A DNA stretch of 64,000 nt from assembly GCF_001953955.1 (NCBI RefSeq), contig NZ_CP019300.1:1240001-1304000 (forward strand), read 5' to 3'. The stretch is from Prevotella intermedia ATCC 25611 = DSM 20706. Its GTDB lineage: Bacteria; Bacteroidota; Bacteroidia; Bacteroidales; Bacteroidaceae. This document shows positions 43,856 through 53,806 of this stretch, piece by piece. A program made the position numbers and the translations under genes. Each line of letters begins with the position of its first letter. Positions within the stretch are counted from its first letter, which is position 1. The notes under the pieces were generated by a model that worked only from the letters and a program-made list of their open reading frames with translations, was not told the origin of the DNA and ran no database searches.

Positions 43856-46729
43856 TTAGCCTCGCCCACAGAGTTGGCAATATGGGCAGAGAGAACACAT
43901 TTTTAAGTCGGCTGTTGGTTCAAATGTTTCTTTCACAAATATCTCTTCCAATTTGTTTTTCAAGAAGTTATCGAAATCCTCTGCGTATACTATAGCATTC
44001 GTAATAGGCTTTCCGCCTAAGGTCAGTATAGGCGAATAGTCGTCAGCATTGGCGTGTTGAATGAAGAGCAGAGCAGGACTAACGGGTTTGTGGTTAGGGT
44101 TGTTGTCTGCATCTTCGGTCTGTTCGATAATGCTGTACAGTACCGCTTGGAAGATGTAATCGCTCTTGTCGGTCAATATTTTCTTCGAATCGAATATGGC
44201 TTCTATGTCTTTAAGCTGTTTTGCAACTTTGTTGCCCGTCTTGTAATCGACTACACGGAGCTGTTCTTGCGCTGTGCCTAACTTTACTTCGTCTAAACGG
44301 TCGATGCGTCCTCCCACCGAAATGGCTTTCTTCTTGCCGTTTACATCAATCGTTATAGTTTTGTAAACATCGAACTCGTGGCGTATTACACGTAGCGGGG
44401 CAGTGTGTGCATCGATGCGAAGAAGTTGGCGAAGAAACCTCTCTATCACTTCTTGGTTGATGAGTTGGAGTCCGTTCAGCTTCGGGTGTTTGGTACTGCC
44501 AGGTTTCTGAAGGAATAGTTCGCGGGCGAAAGCCTCGCTCACAATGTCGCTCATTGTAGCGTTCGCATTGCCTGTTGTGGGCGATTGTGCCGATTTTCCA
44601 GTCTTTAAAACATACTCGATATTCTCACGTGTTATGACCTCACGAGGCAAAAGCCGCTCGTACATCAGTTGTGCTGCGCAGTGGAAAATGTTTCCAAATA
44701 CACGTCCGTCTACATCATCTTCGTCGTTGTCGTCGCTTTCCATCAGTTCAGCCACATATTTATAATAGAACTTAAGTTGGCAACTTTGGTAGGTATTGAT
44801 GGCTGTTGGCGAGAAGTAAGAAATGCGATTGAGTTTGTTTTGCACTACTTCGTCCTTGATAATTATCGGTGTTGTCAGCTGCATTGGCTCTTGTCCAGCT
44901 TGCAGTGCCCACTGTTTAATGTTGAGTTTGCTCTCTACCAGCAGTTGCAACATAAAGCGGCTCATTTCGCCAGTCTTCGTTCCTTGGGTAGAATTGTTGT
45001 AGAGCAGTGTAATGTGTTTGGCGCGTTGCAACAGTCGATGGAAGTAATAACTGAAGATAGCGACCTTGTTGTCGATGGTGGTAAGACCGTAAGCCTTCCT
45101 TACAAAGTGCGGAATAAACGATACATCGTTTACACCTTTGGGCATATTACCCTCGTTGCAAGAAAGCAGCAATACATTGTCGAAGTCGAGATTGCGTGTT
45201 TCCAACACACCCATTATCTGCACTCCGCGAGCTGGTTCGCCGTGGAAAGGAATGCTTGTTGAGGCGATAAGCTGACTGAACAAACGGCGGAAGATAACGA
45301 AATCGGCTATTAAGTCGCCATCTTTCACCAGTTCCAAGAGTTTGTTCAAGAGTGTATACATACGGAAAGTAGATTCTTGGAACAGCTGGTCGTCGCTTTC
45401 TGCACCGTTGGTTGCAATTGTTCTGACCATATTAGACAGCCACGCCACCAATGCTGTTACAGGTGTACTTATGTGTTGTAGGCGTGTGCGTTCCACCTTT
45501 ATATAATATTGCTTCTCCGCTTTTAGCTCTGCAAGCAGGTTGGCAGCATCTATGTTGAGGTATTTTCCGTAGGGGTGGCGCAACACGTGGGACAGATGTT
45601 GCAAGCGGTAAGCACCTTCTTGCGCAGAATAGCCCTCTGTTTGCAGTGCTATAAGTTGCCAAACCATAGAGGTGATAGGTGTTTGCGAAAGTGGGTAACC
45701 TGTTGTAACGTTCAGCAAATCGACCTCTGTTGGTATGCAGTGGATAACGGTTTGCAGCAACGCTTCGTTGCACATAACCACTGCTGTACGCTTCCCTGCT
45801 TGATAACGGTTGTTTTCGAGCAGCCATTCTGATATGTAACGAGCCTGCAAATTCTCGGTGGGTGCTGAAATATAACGCACTTCCTTTTCTTGTTCAAAAC
45901 AATTGTAGAGTTCGTTTTCAGCATCAAATTCGTTGGGAAACTTGTCGAACCATTTATTAATATAGACACCAGCTTCGTTGGTTGCCTTCATATAATAGTG
46001 GTCGTAGTCCCAATAGAAGCGTGCTTTGCCTTCCTTCTTCAATGCCGAGAAGAGTTTTTGTTCCACCGCTTGCAAGACATTGAAGCCCACAAAAACGTAG
46101 GTATCGTACCGATTGGGAATGTTGTTGCGCTCTATAACATCGCGATAGAGCATACCTTCGTAGGCGAGTTCTTCAGCTTGCAGTTTTGCCTTGAAGTCGG
46201 AATAGACATCGTAAAGTTTGCTCCATAGATTGAGAAAGCGCTCTTTCAGTACGCTCGAATCGCCTGTGAAGTTGGCAAAAAATCGACTTAGTTCAGCTTT
46301 CTGTGTTTCAGTGAGATAGTCTATCGAGTCTAATTCGTGCAAATCGCGAATGTTGCGGAACACCTTTTCGGCGTCTGCCATATTCTTGTCTATGTCGTCG
46401 AAATCAGCTAAAAGCAACTGCCCCCAGCCGTAGAACTCGTCGAGAGTTTCGTTTCTGCCCGTCTTTTCTATGTATGCTTTATGGAGAACACAAAGACTTT
46501 TTATTGAGTCGGCTACGGTAAGGTTGGACTGTTGGCGGAATAGTTCGGAGATAGTGATGTAAGACGGACTCCAAATAGGGCCGTCGGAAAGCTTTGCCAA
46601 CTCTTGATTAAGGAATAAGGAAGCTCTCTTGTTTGGAAAGACAATGGCTATATGTGCTAAGTCGTTGCCGTATTTTGCGATTAAATCTTTTGCTACTTCT
46701 TGCAGGAAAGTCTTCATATCATCAAGCAT
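43856..46729 (-). CDS. addB: AddB-like PD-(D/E)XK nuclease/inactive helicase subunit
   Basis: 957 aa. The N-terminus IAIVFPNKRASLFLNQEL and LLLSCNEGNMPKG resemble helicase motifs without a proper Walker A, as in AddB. Near residue 650-680 SPTAINTYQSCQLKFYYKYV starts the nuclease domain; the catalytic part is VGGRIDRLDEV...LRVVDYKTGNK (about 815-850), matching the G-x-x-D-R-x-D and D-Y-K-T motif of RecB-family nucleases. The Cys cluster (CSLCPYCQLCG at the C-terminus plus Cys near 663) could hold an iron-sulphur cluster, as in AddB. 5 bp after the AddA-like gene. Name is by architecture and context. Confidence 0.85.
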   Translation of the reverse strand: MLDDMKTFLQEVAKDLIAKYGNDLAHIAIVFPNKRASLFLNQELAKLSDGPIWSPSYITISELFRQQSNLTVADSIKSLCVLHKAYIEKTGRNETLDEFYGWGQLLLADFDDIDKNMADAEKVFRNIRDLHELDSIDYLTETQKAELSRFFANFTGDSSVLKERFLNLWSKLYDVYSDFKAKLQAEELAYEGMLYRDVIERNNIPNRYDTYVFVGFNVLQAVEQKLFSALKKEGKARFYWDYDHYYMKATNEAGVYINKWFDKFPNEFDAENELYNCFEQEKEVRYISAPTENLQARYISEWLLENNRYQAGKRTAVVMCNEALLQTVIHCIPTEVDLLNVTTGYPLSQTPITSMVWQLIALQTEGYSAQEGAYRLQHLSHVLRHPYGKYLNIDAANLLAELKAEKQYYIKVERTRLQHISTPVTALVAWLSNMVRTIATNGAESDDQLFQESTFRMYTLLNKLLELVKDGDLIADFVIFRRLFSQLIASTSIPFHGEPARGVQIMGVLETRNLDFDNVLLLSCNEGNMPKGVNDVSFIPHFVRKAYGLTTIDNKVAIFSYYFHRLLQRAKHITLLYNNSTQGTKTGEMSRFMLQLLVESKLNIKQWALQAGQEPMQLTTPIIIKDEVVQNKLNRISYFSPTAINTYQSCQLKFYYKYVAELMESDDNDEDDVDGRVFGNIFHCAAQLMYERLLPREVITRENIEYVLKTGKSAQSPTTGNANATMSDIVSEAFARELFLQKPGSTKHPKLNGLQLINQEVIERFLRQLLRIDAHTAPLRVIRHEFDVYKTITIDVNGKKKAISVGGRIDRLDEVKLGTAQEQLRVVDYKTGNKVAKQLKDIEAIFDSKKILTDKSDYIFQAVLYSIIEQTEDADNNPNHKPVSPALLFIQHANADDYSPILTLGGKPITNAIVYAEDFDNFLKNKLEEIFVKETFEPTADLKMCSLCPYCQLCGRG

Positions 46730-46734
46730 TTACA

Positions 46735-49700
46735 TTAAACATTTACTTTAACAATGGTGTTGGTAATAACATACCACAAGTATCCTGAAACATTATTGCT
46801 GCCCATTTGCTTCAGTATTTCCATATAGCGTTGCACTTGTTGTTTGTATTCCTCGCGTTCTTTTCCAAACTTAAAATCGACCACTATTATTTCTTCTCCA
46901 TTCGTCATAACACGGTCGGGACGATGTTCTCGCATTTCGTCCGTGTCTGAATCATATTCTAAAATGGTGCATTCGTTATAGAGTTTCCACTTATCGGAGA
47001 ACCATTCCTGCACCTGTTCGTTCTTTATTGCATCTTCAATCTTTGTGCGTAGCTGTGCCGAAGTGATTTCGTCGTTGTATATAATGCCCTCTTGTTCTAA
47101 TTCATTCAACTTCAAGGGTATGTCTGCCGTTGTGTAAATGGTAGAGAATAGTTGGTGCAGAACATTTCCAATCTTAATGTAACGCATCTTGTCTGTTGGG
47201 TCTATGTCTTCTCCTTTTATAAACTCTCTACTCTTATTACTTTGTCGGAAGTTTGCAGCCTGTGGGTATGTGGCAATGTTTACAATATGCTTTTCGGGCA
47301 TAACGAGGAATGGATTGTCTCCCTTTTGCTTTTCTTCGGTTTCCGTTGCATTATCTAAAGTACCGTATTCAAAATGGATAGGGCTCTTTACATCGTCGGG
47401 GAAGTCTAATGAACTGCCCTCTAACAGTTCGCTTATTCTTTCCAAAACGACTTCAATCGCTTGTGAACGATTTTTTGACGGTGCATTGTTCTTTCTGTCT
47501 TTGAGTGCCGTTTCGCCCATTCTGCTACCTGAAATGAATAAGTTTTTCGATGCACGGGTGAAGGCAACGTAAAGCATATTCATATTGTCGATGGTATTCT
47601 GGAAATGCTCTTCTTTATAATCGTCCTCAAATATCGTACCGAGCAATCCTGTTTTAGTAAAGTCTATCGGCAGCAACGGTAGTTTATTGAAAGGTTTTGG
47701 TTTATTTGCCGTTTCGCACCAAAGTGTGTATGACTTCTCCAATTGCCAATCGCAGAACGGAATAATGATATTCTCAAACTCCAATCCCTTGCTTTTGTGA
47801 ATGGTCATAATGCGTATTCCTTCTATCTCGTCGCTCTGAATGGTCTTGGACGACAGTGTATTTTCCCATTCTTTAATAAAGTCGTCGATGTCGGCAGTAT
47901 GGTCTTGCAAGTAGTCGTTCAGTGTGTCGTACAGGGTGCAGATATACGAGCTCTGTCCTTCTAATTGGTCAAGGTTGAATAGCATAAAGAGTTTGTCTAC
48001 CAAATCGATAATGGGCATTCCTAAAAGAAGTTCTCTGTTTTCAACATATTCCTTCGGTAATGCGCTGTTTAACTTCTCTACTTGTTGTTCGTAAGCTAAT
48101 CTGCGCCTTTCTTTCTTGTCGGTTATTTCAGTGTCAGTATCGTCGTGGGTTGGCAACGAAACCAATAGGTCGGTATCGTTTATAGGCTTTTTCTGCACTT
48201 CTTGGTTGTAGAGTTTTACCAACTTTCCACGCGTAAGATTGTCTTCGGGGTGGGTGAGAAGGTGCAATGCGCTGATGATAACATTCACTGCCAACGATGC
48301 GTCCAAGCGGAAAGCCTCGTCGGAAACGATGTTTACTTCGCTGCCAAATGCTTCCAAAAGACGATTGACAATGTCTTGAATGACGTTGTTTGAACGAATA
48401 AGAATGGCTATTTTGCTCTGTTTCTTGCCCGAATATCCTTTGTCGAATAATTCACGAATGGTTTCTACAAGTTGGTTCAAGATGCCTTCTCTGTAATCCT
48501 TGCTTGGTAGCAGGTCTATTTTTACATAGCCTGAATCTTTTATTTTATGCGTTTTCTGTGCTACGTCTTCGTATGCTTTCCGCACGATTTCAGCCTTTTC
48601 TATCTTGCTTTGCTCCAGTTCTTCTGCTGTATCATTGACACATTCTTTCCAAAATGCGTTGTTGAAGTCGATAATTCGCTTTTCCGACCTGTAATTGTAA
48701 TCAAGTGTTTGCAAGTCGATTTTTTGATTTGGAAATTCGTTTTCTATATCGTTCAATATGCGCCAATCGCCCTGTCGCCATCTGTATATGCTCTGTTTGA
48801 TGTCGCCGACGATAAGATTTTGCGATAGTTCTTGCGCCATACAGTTGTTCAGCAGTGCCAGAAAGTTTTTCCATTGGATAGTACTTGTGTCTTGAAACTC
48901 GTCTATCATAATATGTTTAAGGCGCGCACCAATCTTTTCAAAGATAAAGGGAGTGTCGCTGTCGGAGATTAATTCCTTGAGCAACGTCTGTGTGTTGCTG
49001 AGCATAAACCTGTTTGAATCCTTGTTCAAGTTGTCTACCGCATCTGCAATGGCGTGCAATAAGCGTAGTTGCGACAGGTGCGACAAGGTTAATCGGATAG
49101 ACTGGAACTCATTCCAATGCTCATCGTTATATTCTACCAACTCCTTCAGCTTGTTGCAAAGCGAACTTGCTGCAAGTGCTTTTATTATTTCCTTGTCGGC
49201 CTTTTCGCACTTGCTGCTTGCCCATTTGTCGGGATTTTCCATTGCTTTTTCCACGGCAGCTTTAAGTGCTTCGTTGGAAAGCGATGCCGTCGCGCAGGCT
49301 TCGATATAGGAATAAAGTCCGCGTGCAAAGTTGGCAGGTATGTCTTCGTTGGCATTTCTGAGGCTGTTCAGAATGTCTTTTGCAATTTCGTTGAACTCGT
49401 TTTTAATGGCATTTCTGCGGTTTCGCAGTTCCTTTTCATATTTTCCGAAGTCTTCGGTATCGCTCAGCAACACTTTCAATTCGGCTTCGTGCGCTTTGTA
49501 GAAGTCTTTGAATATGTTCAGACCAAATCTTTTTATCTTGCCGATGATGTTCCAACCCATATTGTCCTCAATGCTATTGTTGATGTAACTGCTAATCCAT
49601 TGCAACACGGGCTGTCCTTGTTCAAGGCTTTCTATCATTTGGTCTACTGCCTTTCCTTCTATCTGTTCGTTGTCAAGGTCTATTCTCAGGTTGGCAGTTT

Positions 49701-50079
49701 GTCCTAATTCGTGCGCAAGATTGCGCAGTACCTGCTGAAAGAAGGCATCAATCGTTTGAATTCTGAAGTTGTTGTACTTGTGTATAAGCAGTGTCAGTGC
49801 AAAACGTGCATTGTTTCTAATCACGACATCGGGCATTCCCGTCTTTTCTCTAACCTTTTCAAAGTATTGTGCAGATGATTCCAATCCGTTTGCAATGCCA
49901 TAAAGCTGCGAAAGTATTCGTATTTTCATTTCTTGTGTAGCCTTATTCGTGAAAGTTACCGCAAGGATTTGTCGGTAATTCTCAGGGTCTTTTACAAGTA
50001 ATGAAATGTATTCAACGGCAAGGGTAAATGTTTTTCCTGACCCTGCTGATGCTTTATAGACAGTTAAATGTTTTTCCAT
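46735..50079 (-). CDS. addA: AddA-like UvrD-family helicase/nuclease
   Basis: 1114 aa from ATG 50079; the open frame upstream to 50148 lacks coding character. KASAGSGKTFTLAVEYISLL (Walker A, about 9-28), VTFTNKATQEMKIR, MIDEFQDTSTIQWKNF (DExx), GDIKQSIYRWRQGD, IMTIHKSKGLEFENIIIPF and MLYVAFTRASKNL are the helicase motifs. The C-terminus EEIIVVDFKFGKEREEY is the D-x-K of a RecB-type nuclease. With addB it forms the enzyme that processes double-strand ends for RecA. No clear TAnnTTTG promoter was found in front; the 515-bp gap 50080-50595 holds the GTATATA array and the aguA promoter. Confidence 0.88.
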   Translation of the reverse strand: MEKHLTVYKASAGSGKTFTLAVEYISLLVKDPENYRQILAVTFTNKATQEMKIRILSQLYGIANGLESSAQYFEKVREKTGMPDVVIRNNARFALTLLIHKYNNFRIQTIDAFFQQVLRNLAHELGQTANLRIDLDNEQIEGKAVDQMIESLEQGQPVLQWISSYINNSIEDNMGWNIIGKIKRFGLNIFKDFYKAHEAELKVLLSDTEDFGKYEKELRNRRNAIKNEFNEIAKDILNSLRNANEDIPANFARGLYSYIEACATASLSNEALKAAVEKAMENPDKWASSKCEKADKEIIKALAASSLCNKLKELVEYNDEHWNEFQSIRLTLSHLSQLRLLHAIADAVDNLNKDSNRFMLSNTQTLLKELISDSDTPFIFEKIGARLKHIMIDEFQDTSTIQWKNFLALLNNCMAQELSQNLIVGDIKQSIYRWRQGDWRILNDIENEFPNQKIDLQTLDYNYRSEKRIIDFNNAFWKECVNDTAEELEQSKIEKAEIVRKAYEDVAQKTHKIKDSGYVKIDLLPSKDYREGILNQLVETIRELFDKGYSGKKQSKIAILIRSNNVIQDIVNRLLEAFGSEVNIVSDEAFRLDASLAVNVIISALHLLTHPEDNLTRGKLVKLYNQEVQKKPINDTDLLVSLPTHDDTDTEITDKKERRRLAYEQQVEKLNSALPKEYVENRELLLGMPIIDLVDKLFMLFNLDQLEGQSSYICTLYDTLNDYLQDHTADIDDFIKEWENTLSSKTIQSDEIEGIRIMTIHKSKGLEFENIIIPFCDWQLEKSYTLWCETANKPKPFNKLPLLPIDFTKTGLLGTIFEDDYKEEHFQNTIDNMNMLYVAFTRASKNLFISGSRMGETALKDRKNNAPSKNRSQAIEVVLERISELLEGSSLDFPDDVKSPIHFEYGTLDNATETEEKQKGDNPFLVMPEKHIVNIATYPQAANFRQSNKSREFIKGEDIDPTDKMRYIKIGNVLHQLFSTIYTTADIPLKLNELEQEGIIYNDEITSAQLRTKIEDAIKNEQVQEWFSDKWKLYNECTILEYDSDTDEMREHRPDRVMTNGEEIIVVDFKFGKEREEYKQQVQRYMEILKQMGSNNVSGYLWYVITNTIVKVNV

Positions 50080-50242
50080 TCTGCTTATGCGATTAATATA
50101 ATAATTCAGTTGTAAAGTTAAGCATAAAAATTGAAATACTAAAAACAAACCGTATTTTATGTCTAAATAAGGGGGATAAAAGTGCCTTTTGGTAGGTTTT
50201 TTCGCTAAGATTTTGGAAACGTAACTACGTTCTACTAAAAAA

Positions 50243-50352
50243 GTATATAGGTTTTAATTGAAAAGTATATACTTTTTGTCGAAAAGGTATATACTTTTTT
50301 GCAAGAAAGTATATATTTTTTATGCAAAAAGTATATAGGTTTTTATTTGATG
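50243..50352. repeat. 22-bp-period array of GTATATA motifs (5 copies)
   Basis: GTATATA begins at 50243, 50265, 50287, 50309 and 50331, every step exactly 22 bp, each preceded by A-rich sequence and most followed by a T-run. The 15-bp remainders differ between copies, so the period is kept although the sequence drifts. A stray AAAGTATATA also occurs at 50490-50499. It lies between the divergent addA and aguA genes, so it could bind a regulator of either. Confidence 0.8.
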
Positions 50353-50505
50353 GGTTTTAGGAAGGTGTAGGAACGGTATTTCAAAAGCTGTGAAAGTAAA
50401 ATGCTTTTGCAAATTTGTAGTTGAAAATCAGGTGTTTATGGTTAATCTTATAGGGCGAAAATAATATAAAAAAGCTATTCGGGTGAATAAAAGTATATAA
50501 AAAAC

Positions 50506-50536
50506 TTGTTCACGATTTTATGTTGTTGTATCTTTG
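50506..50536 (+). promoter_or_regulatory. promoter of aguA with a leader hairpin
   Basis: TTG (50506-50508), 20-bp spacer, TATCTTTG (50529-50536). Transcription should start near 50543. AAACGAAC (50541-50548) and GTTCGTTT (50561-50568) can form an 8-bp hairpin at the very 5' end of the mRNA. Confidence 0.7.
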
Positions 50537-50595
50537 CAGTAAACGAACCAAAAAGCAATTGTTCGTTTGTGTATAACTTATTTAGACAACATAAG

Positions 50596-51666
50596 GTGAA
50601 CAGAGTGAATAAATATACTTTCAGACTTCCTGCAGAGTGGGAAAAACAAAGTGGCATTATGTTGATTTGGCCACATAAAGAAACAGATTGGCAATCCTAT
50701 CTGGAGGAAATAACAACAACTTATCTTGAACTCGCTGATGTTATAACACGGTACGAGAAGCTGTTGGTAGTGGCACAATACATAGAAGATGTGAAGGAAC
50801 TGCTTGCAAGGCATCTGAAAGCAGAGCAATTCCAGCGAATAATCTTTCGCCAATGCAGCAATAACGACACGTGGGCAAGAGACGTTGCACCCATAACATT
50901 GCTTCCCGTGGCAGAAAACCTGAAGACGAGCATGGCTCCTCATCTGTTGGATTTCTGTTTTAATGGTTGGGGAGAAAAGTTTAAGTCGGATAAAGACAAC
51001 TGTATTAACAGGCAACTTTACTTTATGGAAACCTTCAACGGAGTGTTGGAAAACCATAAAGACTTTGTTTTGGAGGGAGGTTCAATAGAAAGCGATGGCA
51101 AGCACACCTTGTTTACTACAACCTTGTGTCTGAATGCACCCCACAGAAACCAACCTTTGGCACAGGACGATATTGAAAGGCGTTTGCTTGAAATCTTTCC
51201 CGATATGCACCGTGTTGTCTGGATTGAACACGGAGAATTGCAAGGCGACGATACCGATGGGCACATAGATACCATATTCCGTTGTGCGCCCAACGATACA
51301 TTGCTCTATATTGGCACCGACGATGTTGATGACATACACTACAACGACCTCAAAGCACTCGACCAACAAGTACAATCGTTGAGAACCTTGGAAGGAAAAC
51401 CTTACCGTCTTTACAAGTTACCTCTGCCCGAAGCTATTTACGACGAGGGCGAAAGATTGCCTGCAACTTATGCGAATTTCCTGATTCTTAACGGCGCAGT
51501 AATTGTTCCGACTTACAATCAGCCCGAGAACGACAAACAGGCTTTAGACATCATACAGGAAGCTTTCCCCGATTATGATGTTATCGGAGTCGATTCGCAA
51601 ACCATTATACGCCAACACGGTTCCATTCATTGTATCACGATGCAGTTCCCCGAAGGTGTTTTATAA
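50596..51666 (+). CDS. aguA: agmatine deiminase
   Basis: 356 aa from GTG 50596; GTG 50605 is the alternative, and the open frame from ATG 50506 overlaps the promoter, so a GTG start is required. Converts agmatine to N-carbamoylputrescine. Pentein fold: FRLPAEWEKQSGIMLIWPH at the start, WARDVAPI, VLEGGSIESDG, HIDTIFRCAPND and the catalytic Cys in GSIHCITMQFPEG near the C-terminus. Followed 51 bp later by aguB, the next enzyme of the route. Confidence 0.95.
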   Translation: MNRVNKYTFRLPAEWEKQSGIMLIWPHKETDWQSYLEEITTTYLELADVITRYEKLLVVAQYIEDVKELLARHLKAEQFQRIIFRQCSNNDTWARDVAPITLLPVAENLKTSMAPHLLDFCFNGWGEKFKSDKDNCINRQLYFMETFNGVLENHKDFVLEGGSIESDGKHTLFTTTLCLNAPHRNQPLAQDDIERRLLEIFPDMHRVVWIEHGELQGDDTDGHIDTIFRCAPNDTLLYIGTDDVDDIHYNDLKALDQQVQSLRTLEGKPYRLYKLPLPEAIYDEGERLPATYANFLILNGAVIVPTYNQPENDKQALDIIQEAFPDYDVIGVDSQTIIRQHGSIHCITMQFPEGVL

Positions 51667-51717
51667 AGAAATAAACTTACTTTCTACATTGTTTTAAAAT
51701 CAAAAGCGTTAGATATT

Positions 51718-52602
51718 ATGAGAGAATTGAAAATAGGAATGCTTCAGCTACACAATACAGCTGACATACAAAAGAATATAGAAAACCTTATCGAAGGTAT
51801 CAAGGATTTGGCAAATCGTGGTGCAGAACTTGTTGTTTTACAGGAATTGCACAACTCGCTCTACTTCTGTCAGGTAGAAGATGTAGACAACTTCAATCTT
51901 GCCGAGCCTATTCCCGGTCCATCAACGGAAATCTATGGTGCGTTGGCAAAAGAATGTGGAGTAGTGCTTGTAACCTCATTGTTCGAGAAACGTGCGGCAG
52001 GATTGTACCACAACACCGCAGTGGTATTTGAAAAAGATGGCACAATAGCAGGAAAATACAGGAAGATGCATATTCCTGACGACCCAGCCTATTACGAAAA
52101 GTTCTACTTTACGCCAGGCGATATAGGCTTTAAACCTATCAATACGAGCGTTGGACGCTTGGGCGTACTGGTTTGCTGGGACCAATGGTATCCCGAAGCA
52201 GCAAGGTTAATGGCTTTACAAGGTGCTGAAATCTTGATTTATCCTACCGCAATCGGCTACGAAAGCAGCGATAGCGAGGAGGAACAGGAACGTCAGCGCG
52301 AGGCTTGGACAACAGTGATGCGTGGACACGCTGTGGCAAACGGTTTACCAGTAGTTGCTGTAAATCGGGTAGGGTATGAGCCAGACCCAAGCCAACAAAC
52401 GAACGGAATACAGTTTTGGGGCAGTAGCTTTGTAGCAGGCCCGCAAGGAGAGCTTCACTATCGGGCTTGTACAGACGACGAAGAAAGCATCATCGTAAAT
52501 ATAGACCTTGAACGAAGCGAGAATGTGCGTCGTTGGTGGCCTTTCCTTCGCGACAGGCGTATCGACAGTTATGGCGAAATAACCAAGCGTTTTATCGATT
52601 GA
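51718..52602 (+). CDS. aguB: N-carbamoylputrescine amidase
   Basis: 294 aa. Nitrilase family; releases putrescine, ammonia and CO2. Catalytic triad visible: Glu in VVLQELHNSLYF (about residue 42), Lys in KYRKMHIPDDPAYYEKFYF (about 119) and Cys in GVLVCWDQWYPEAARL (about 155). SYGEITKRF ends the protein, as in plant and Pseudomonas AguB. With aguA it makes putrescine from agmatine without arginine decarboxylase being in the window. Confidence 0.95.
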   Translation: MRELKIGMLQLHNTADIQKNIENLIEGIKDLANRGAELVVLQELHNSLYFCQVEDVDNFNLAEPIPGPSTEIYGALAKECGVVLVTSLFEKRAAGLYHNTAVVFEKDGTIAGKYRKMHIPDDPAYYEKFYFTPGDIGFKPINTSVGRLGVLVCWDQWYPEAARLMALQGAEILIYPTAIGYESSDSEEEQERQREAWTTVMRGHAVANGLPVVAVNRVGYEPDPSQQTNGIQFWGSSFVAGPQGELHYRACTDDEESIIVNIDLERSENVRRWWPFLRDRRIDSYGEITKRFID

Positions 52603-52615
52603 AAAGGCAGAAAGT

Positions 52616-53125
52616 ATGGGAATGATAAGGAAAGCACTGTTATCAGATTTGCCGATTGTCTTGTCAATAATACAGTATGGCAGAGAAAAAATGATAGCAT
52701 CGGGCAACTCTCATCAATGGGGAAGTACGCACCCTTCTGACGAACAAATAAAGACGGATATAGAAAAAGGAGACAGTTATCTTGTCCTGTCAGACGATGG
52801 CTCGCCCATTGCAACCTTTGCTTTCATTCAAGGCACAGACCCAACTTACCTTAAAATAGAAGGAGAAGGGTGGCTGAACAACGAACCCTATGGTACCATT
52901 CACCGCATTGCATCTGTTCCAAACGTTCACGGCGTTCTTTCGGCGGTGATGGAATATTGCTTTCAAAAGGTTGAGAACATCAGAATAGACACCCACGAAG
53001 AGAATGTTATTATGCGCAATGCATTGAAGAAATTAGGTTTTACCTATTGTGGCATAATATATTTGGAGAACGGAGACCCACGATTGGCATTCCAAAGAAC
53101 CATTGACAACAGCAGAAGTATATGA
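52616..53125 (+). CDS. GNAT-family N-acetyltransferase
   Basis: 169 aa. The acetyl-CoA-binding beta-bulge is seen in GTIHRIASVPNVHGVLSAVM (about 103-122), with a final MRNALKKLGFTYCGII. N-terminal MIRKALLSDLPIVLSII is the usual first strand-helix. Acceptor unknown. It begins 13 bp after aguB and overlaps maa by 4 bp (ATGA), so it sits in the same transcript; acetylation of a polyamine is one possible role but is only inferred from position. Confidence 0.85.
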   Translation: MGMIRKALLSDLPIVLSIIQYGREKMIASGNSHQWGSTHPSDEQIKTDIEKGDSYLVLSDDGSPIATFAFIQGTDPTYLKIEGEGWLNNEPYGTIHRIASVPNVHGVLSAVMEYCFQKVENIRIDTHEENVIMRNALKKLGFTYCGIIYLENGDPRLAFQRTIDNSRSI

Positions 53126-53682
53126 CGGAAAAAGAGAAACAAGAGCAAGGGCTGCCTTATTACGGCTTAGACCCAGAAGTGTTGAAAGGACTGAGCGAGT
53201 GCGAGGAAGAGTGTTTTTACTTAAATCATCTCTCTCCTTCCAAGCGTGAGGAACGCACCGAACGGTTGAGAAAGTTATTGGGCAAGACCGGAAGTTGGTT
53301 TAGAATAATCCAGCCTTTCTTTTGCGACTATGGCTTCAATATAGAAATAGGCGAGAAGTTCTTTGCCAATACGAACCTTGTTATATTGGACGAAGCGAAG
53401 GTAACGTTTGGCGACAATGTTTATATTGCTCCGAACTGTTCCTTCTATACCGTTGGGCACGCCATCGACCCACAGGAAAGAAATGCAGAAATACAATATG
53501 CGTACCCCATAAAGGTTGGCAATAATGTTTGGATTGGTGGCAATGTAGTGGTTCTTCCCGGCGTTACCATTGGCAACAACGTAACCATTGGTGCAGGTTC
53601 GGTGGTAACAAAGGATATTCCCGATAATGTTGTTGCTGTTGGAAATCCGTGTAAAGTGATAAGGAAAATAGAGGTAAAATAA
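53122..53682 (+). CDS. maltose/galactoside O-acetyltransferase family
   Basis: 186 aa. N-terminal Mac domain (about 20-70, CEEECFYLNHLSPSKREER), then the left-handed beta-helix with IGEKFFANTNLVILDEAKV and VWIGGNVVVLPGVTIGNNVTIGAG. The catalytic His is in FYTVGHAIDP. It acetylates a sugar hydroxyl; the sugar is not predictable. Overlaps the GNAT gene (ATGA). Confidence 0.88.
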   Translation: MTEKEKQEQGLPYYGLDPEVLKGLSECEEECFYLNHLSPSKREERTERLRKLLGKTGSWFRIIQPFFCDYGFNIEIGEKFFANTNLVILDEAKVTFGDNVYIAPNCSFYTVGHAIDPQERNAEIQYAYPIKVGNNVWIGGNVVVLPGVTIGNNVTIGAGSVVTKDIPDNVVAVGNPCKVIRKIEVK

Positions 53683-53769
53683 GAAAACTACTGTAAGTCT
53701 AAGCGTTGTTTACGATTGTTTTTCTACATTATATTAATAATCATTAACGCCTTCGGTAGTTACTATTCA

Positions 53770-53799
53770 TTGTTTAAAACAGGAAACATTGTACCTTTG
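53770..53799 (+). promoter_or_regulatory. promoter of the RluA-like gene; near-leaderless
   Basis: TTG (53770-53772), 19-bp spacer, TACCTTTG (53792-53799). The expected start at about 53806 coincides with ATG 53807. Confidence 0.7.
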
Positions 53800-53806
53800 C
53801 GGCAGA

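Noticed and set aside
50243..50352. CRISPR array
   Set aside because: Units are only 22 bp in total with a 7-bp core, spacers are not unique 30-mers, and no cas gene is in the window.
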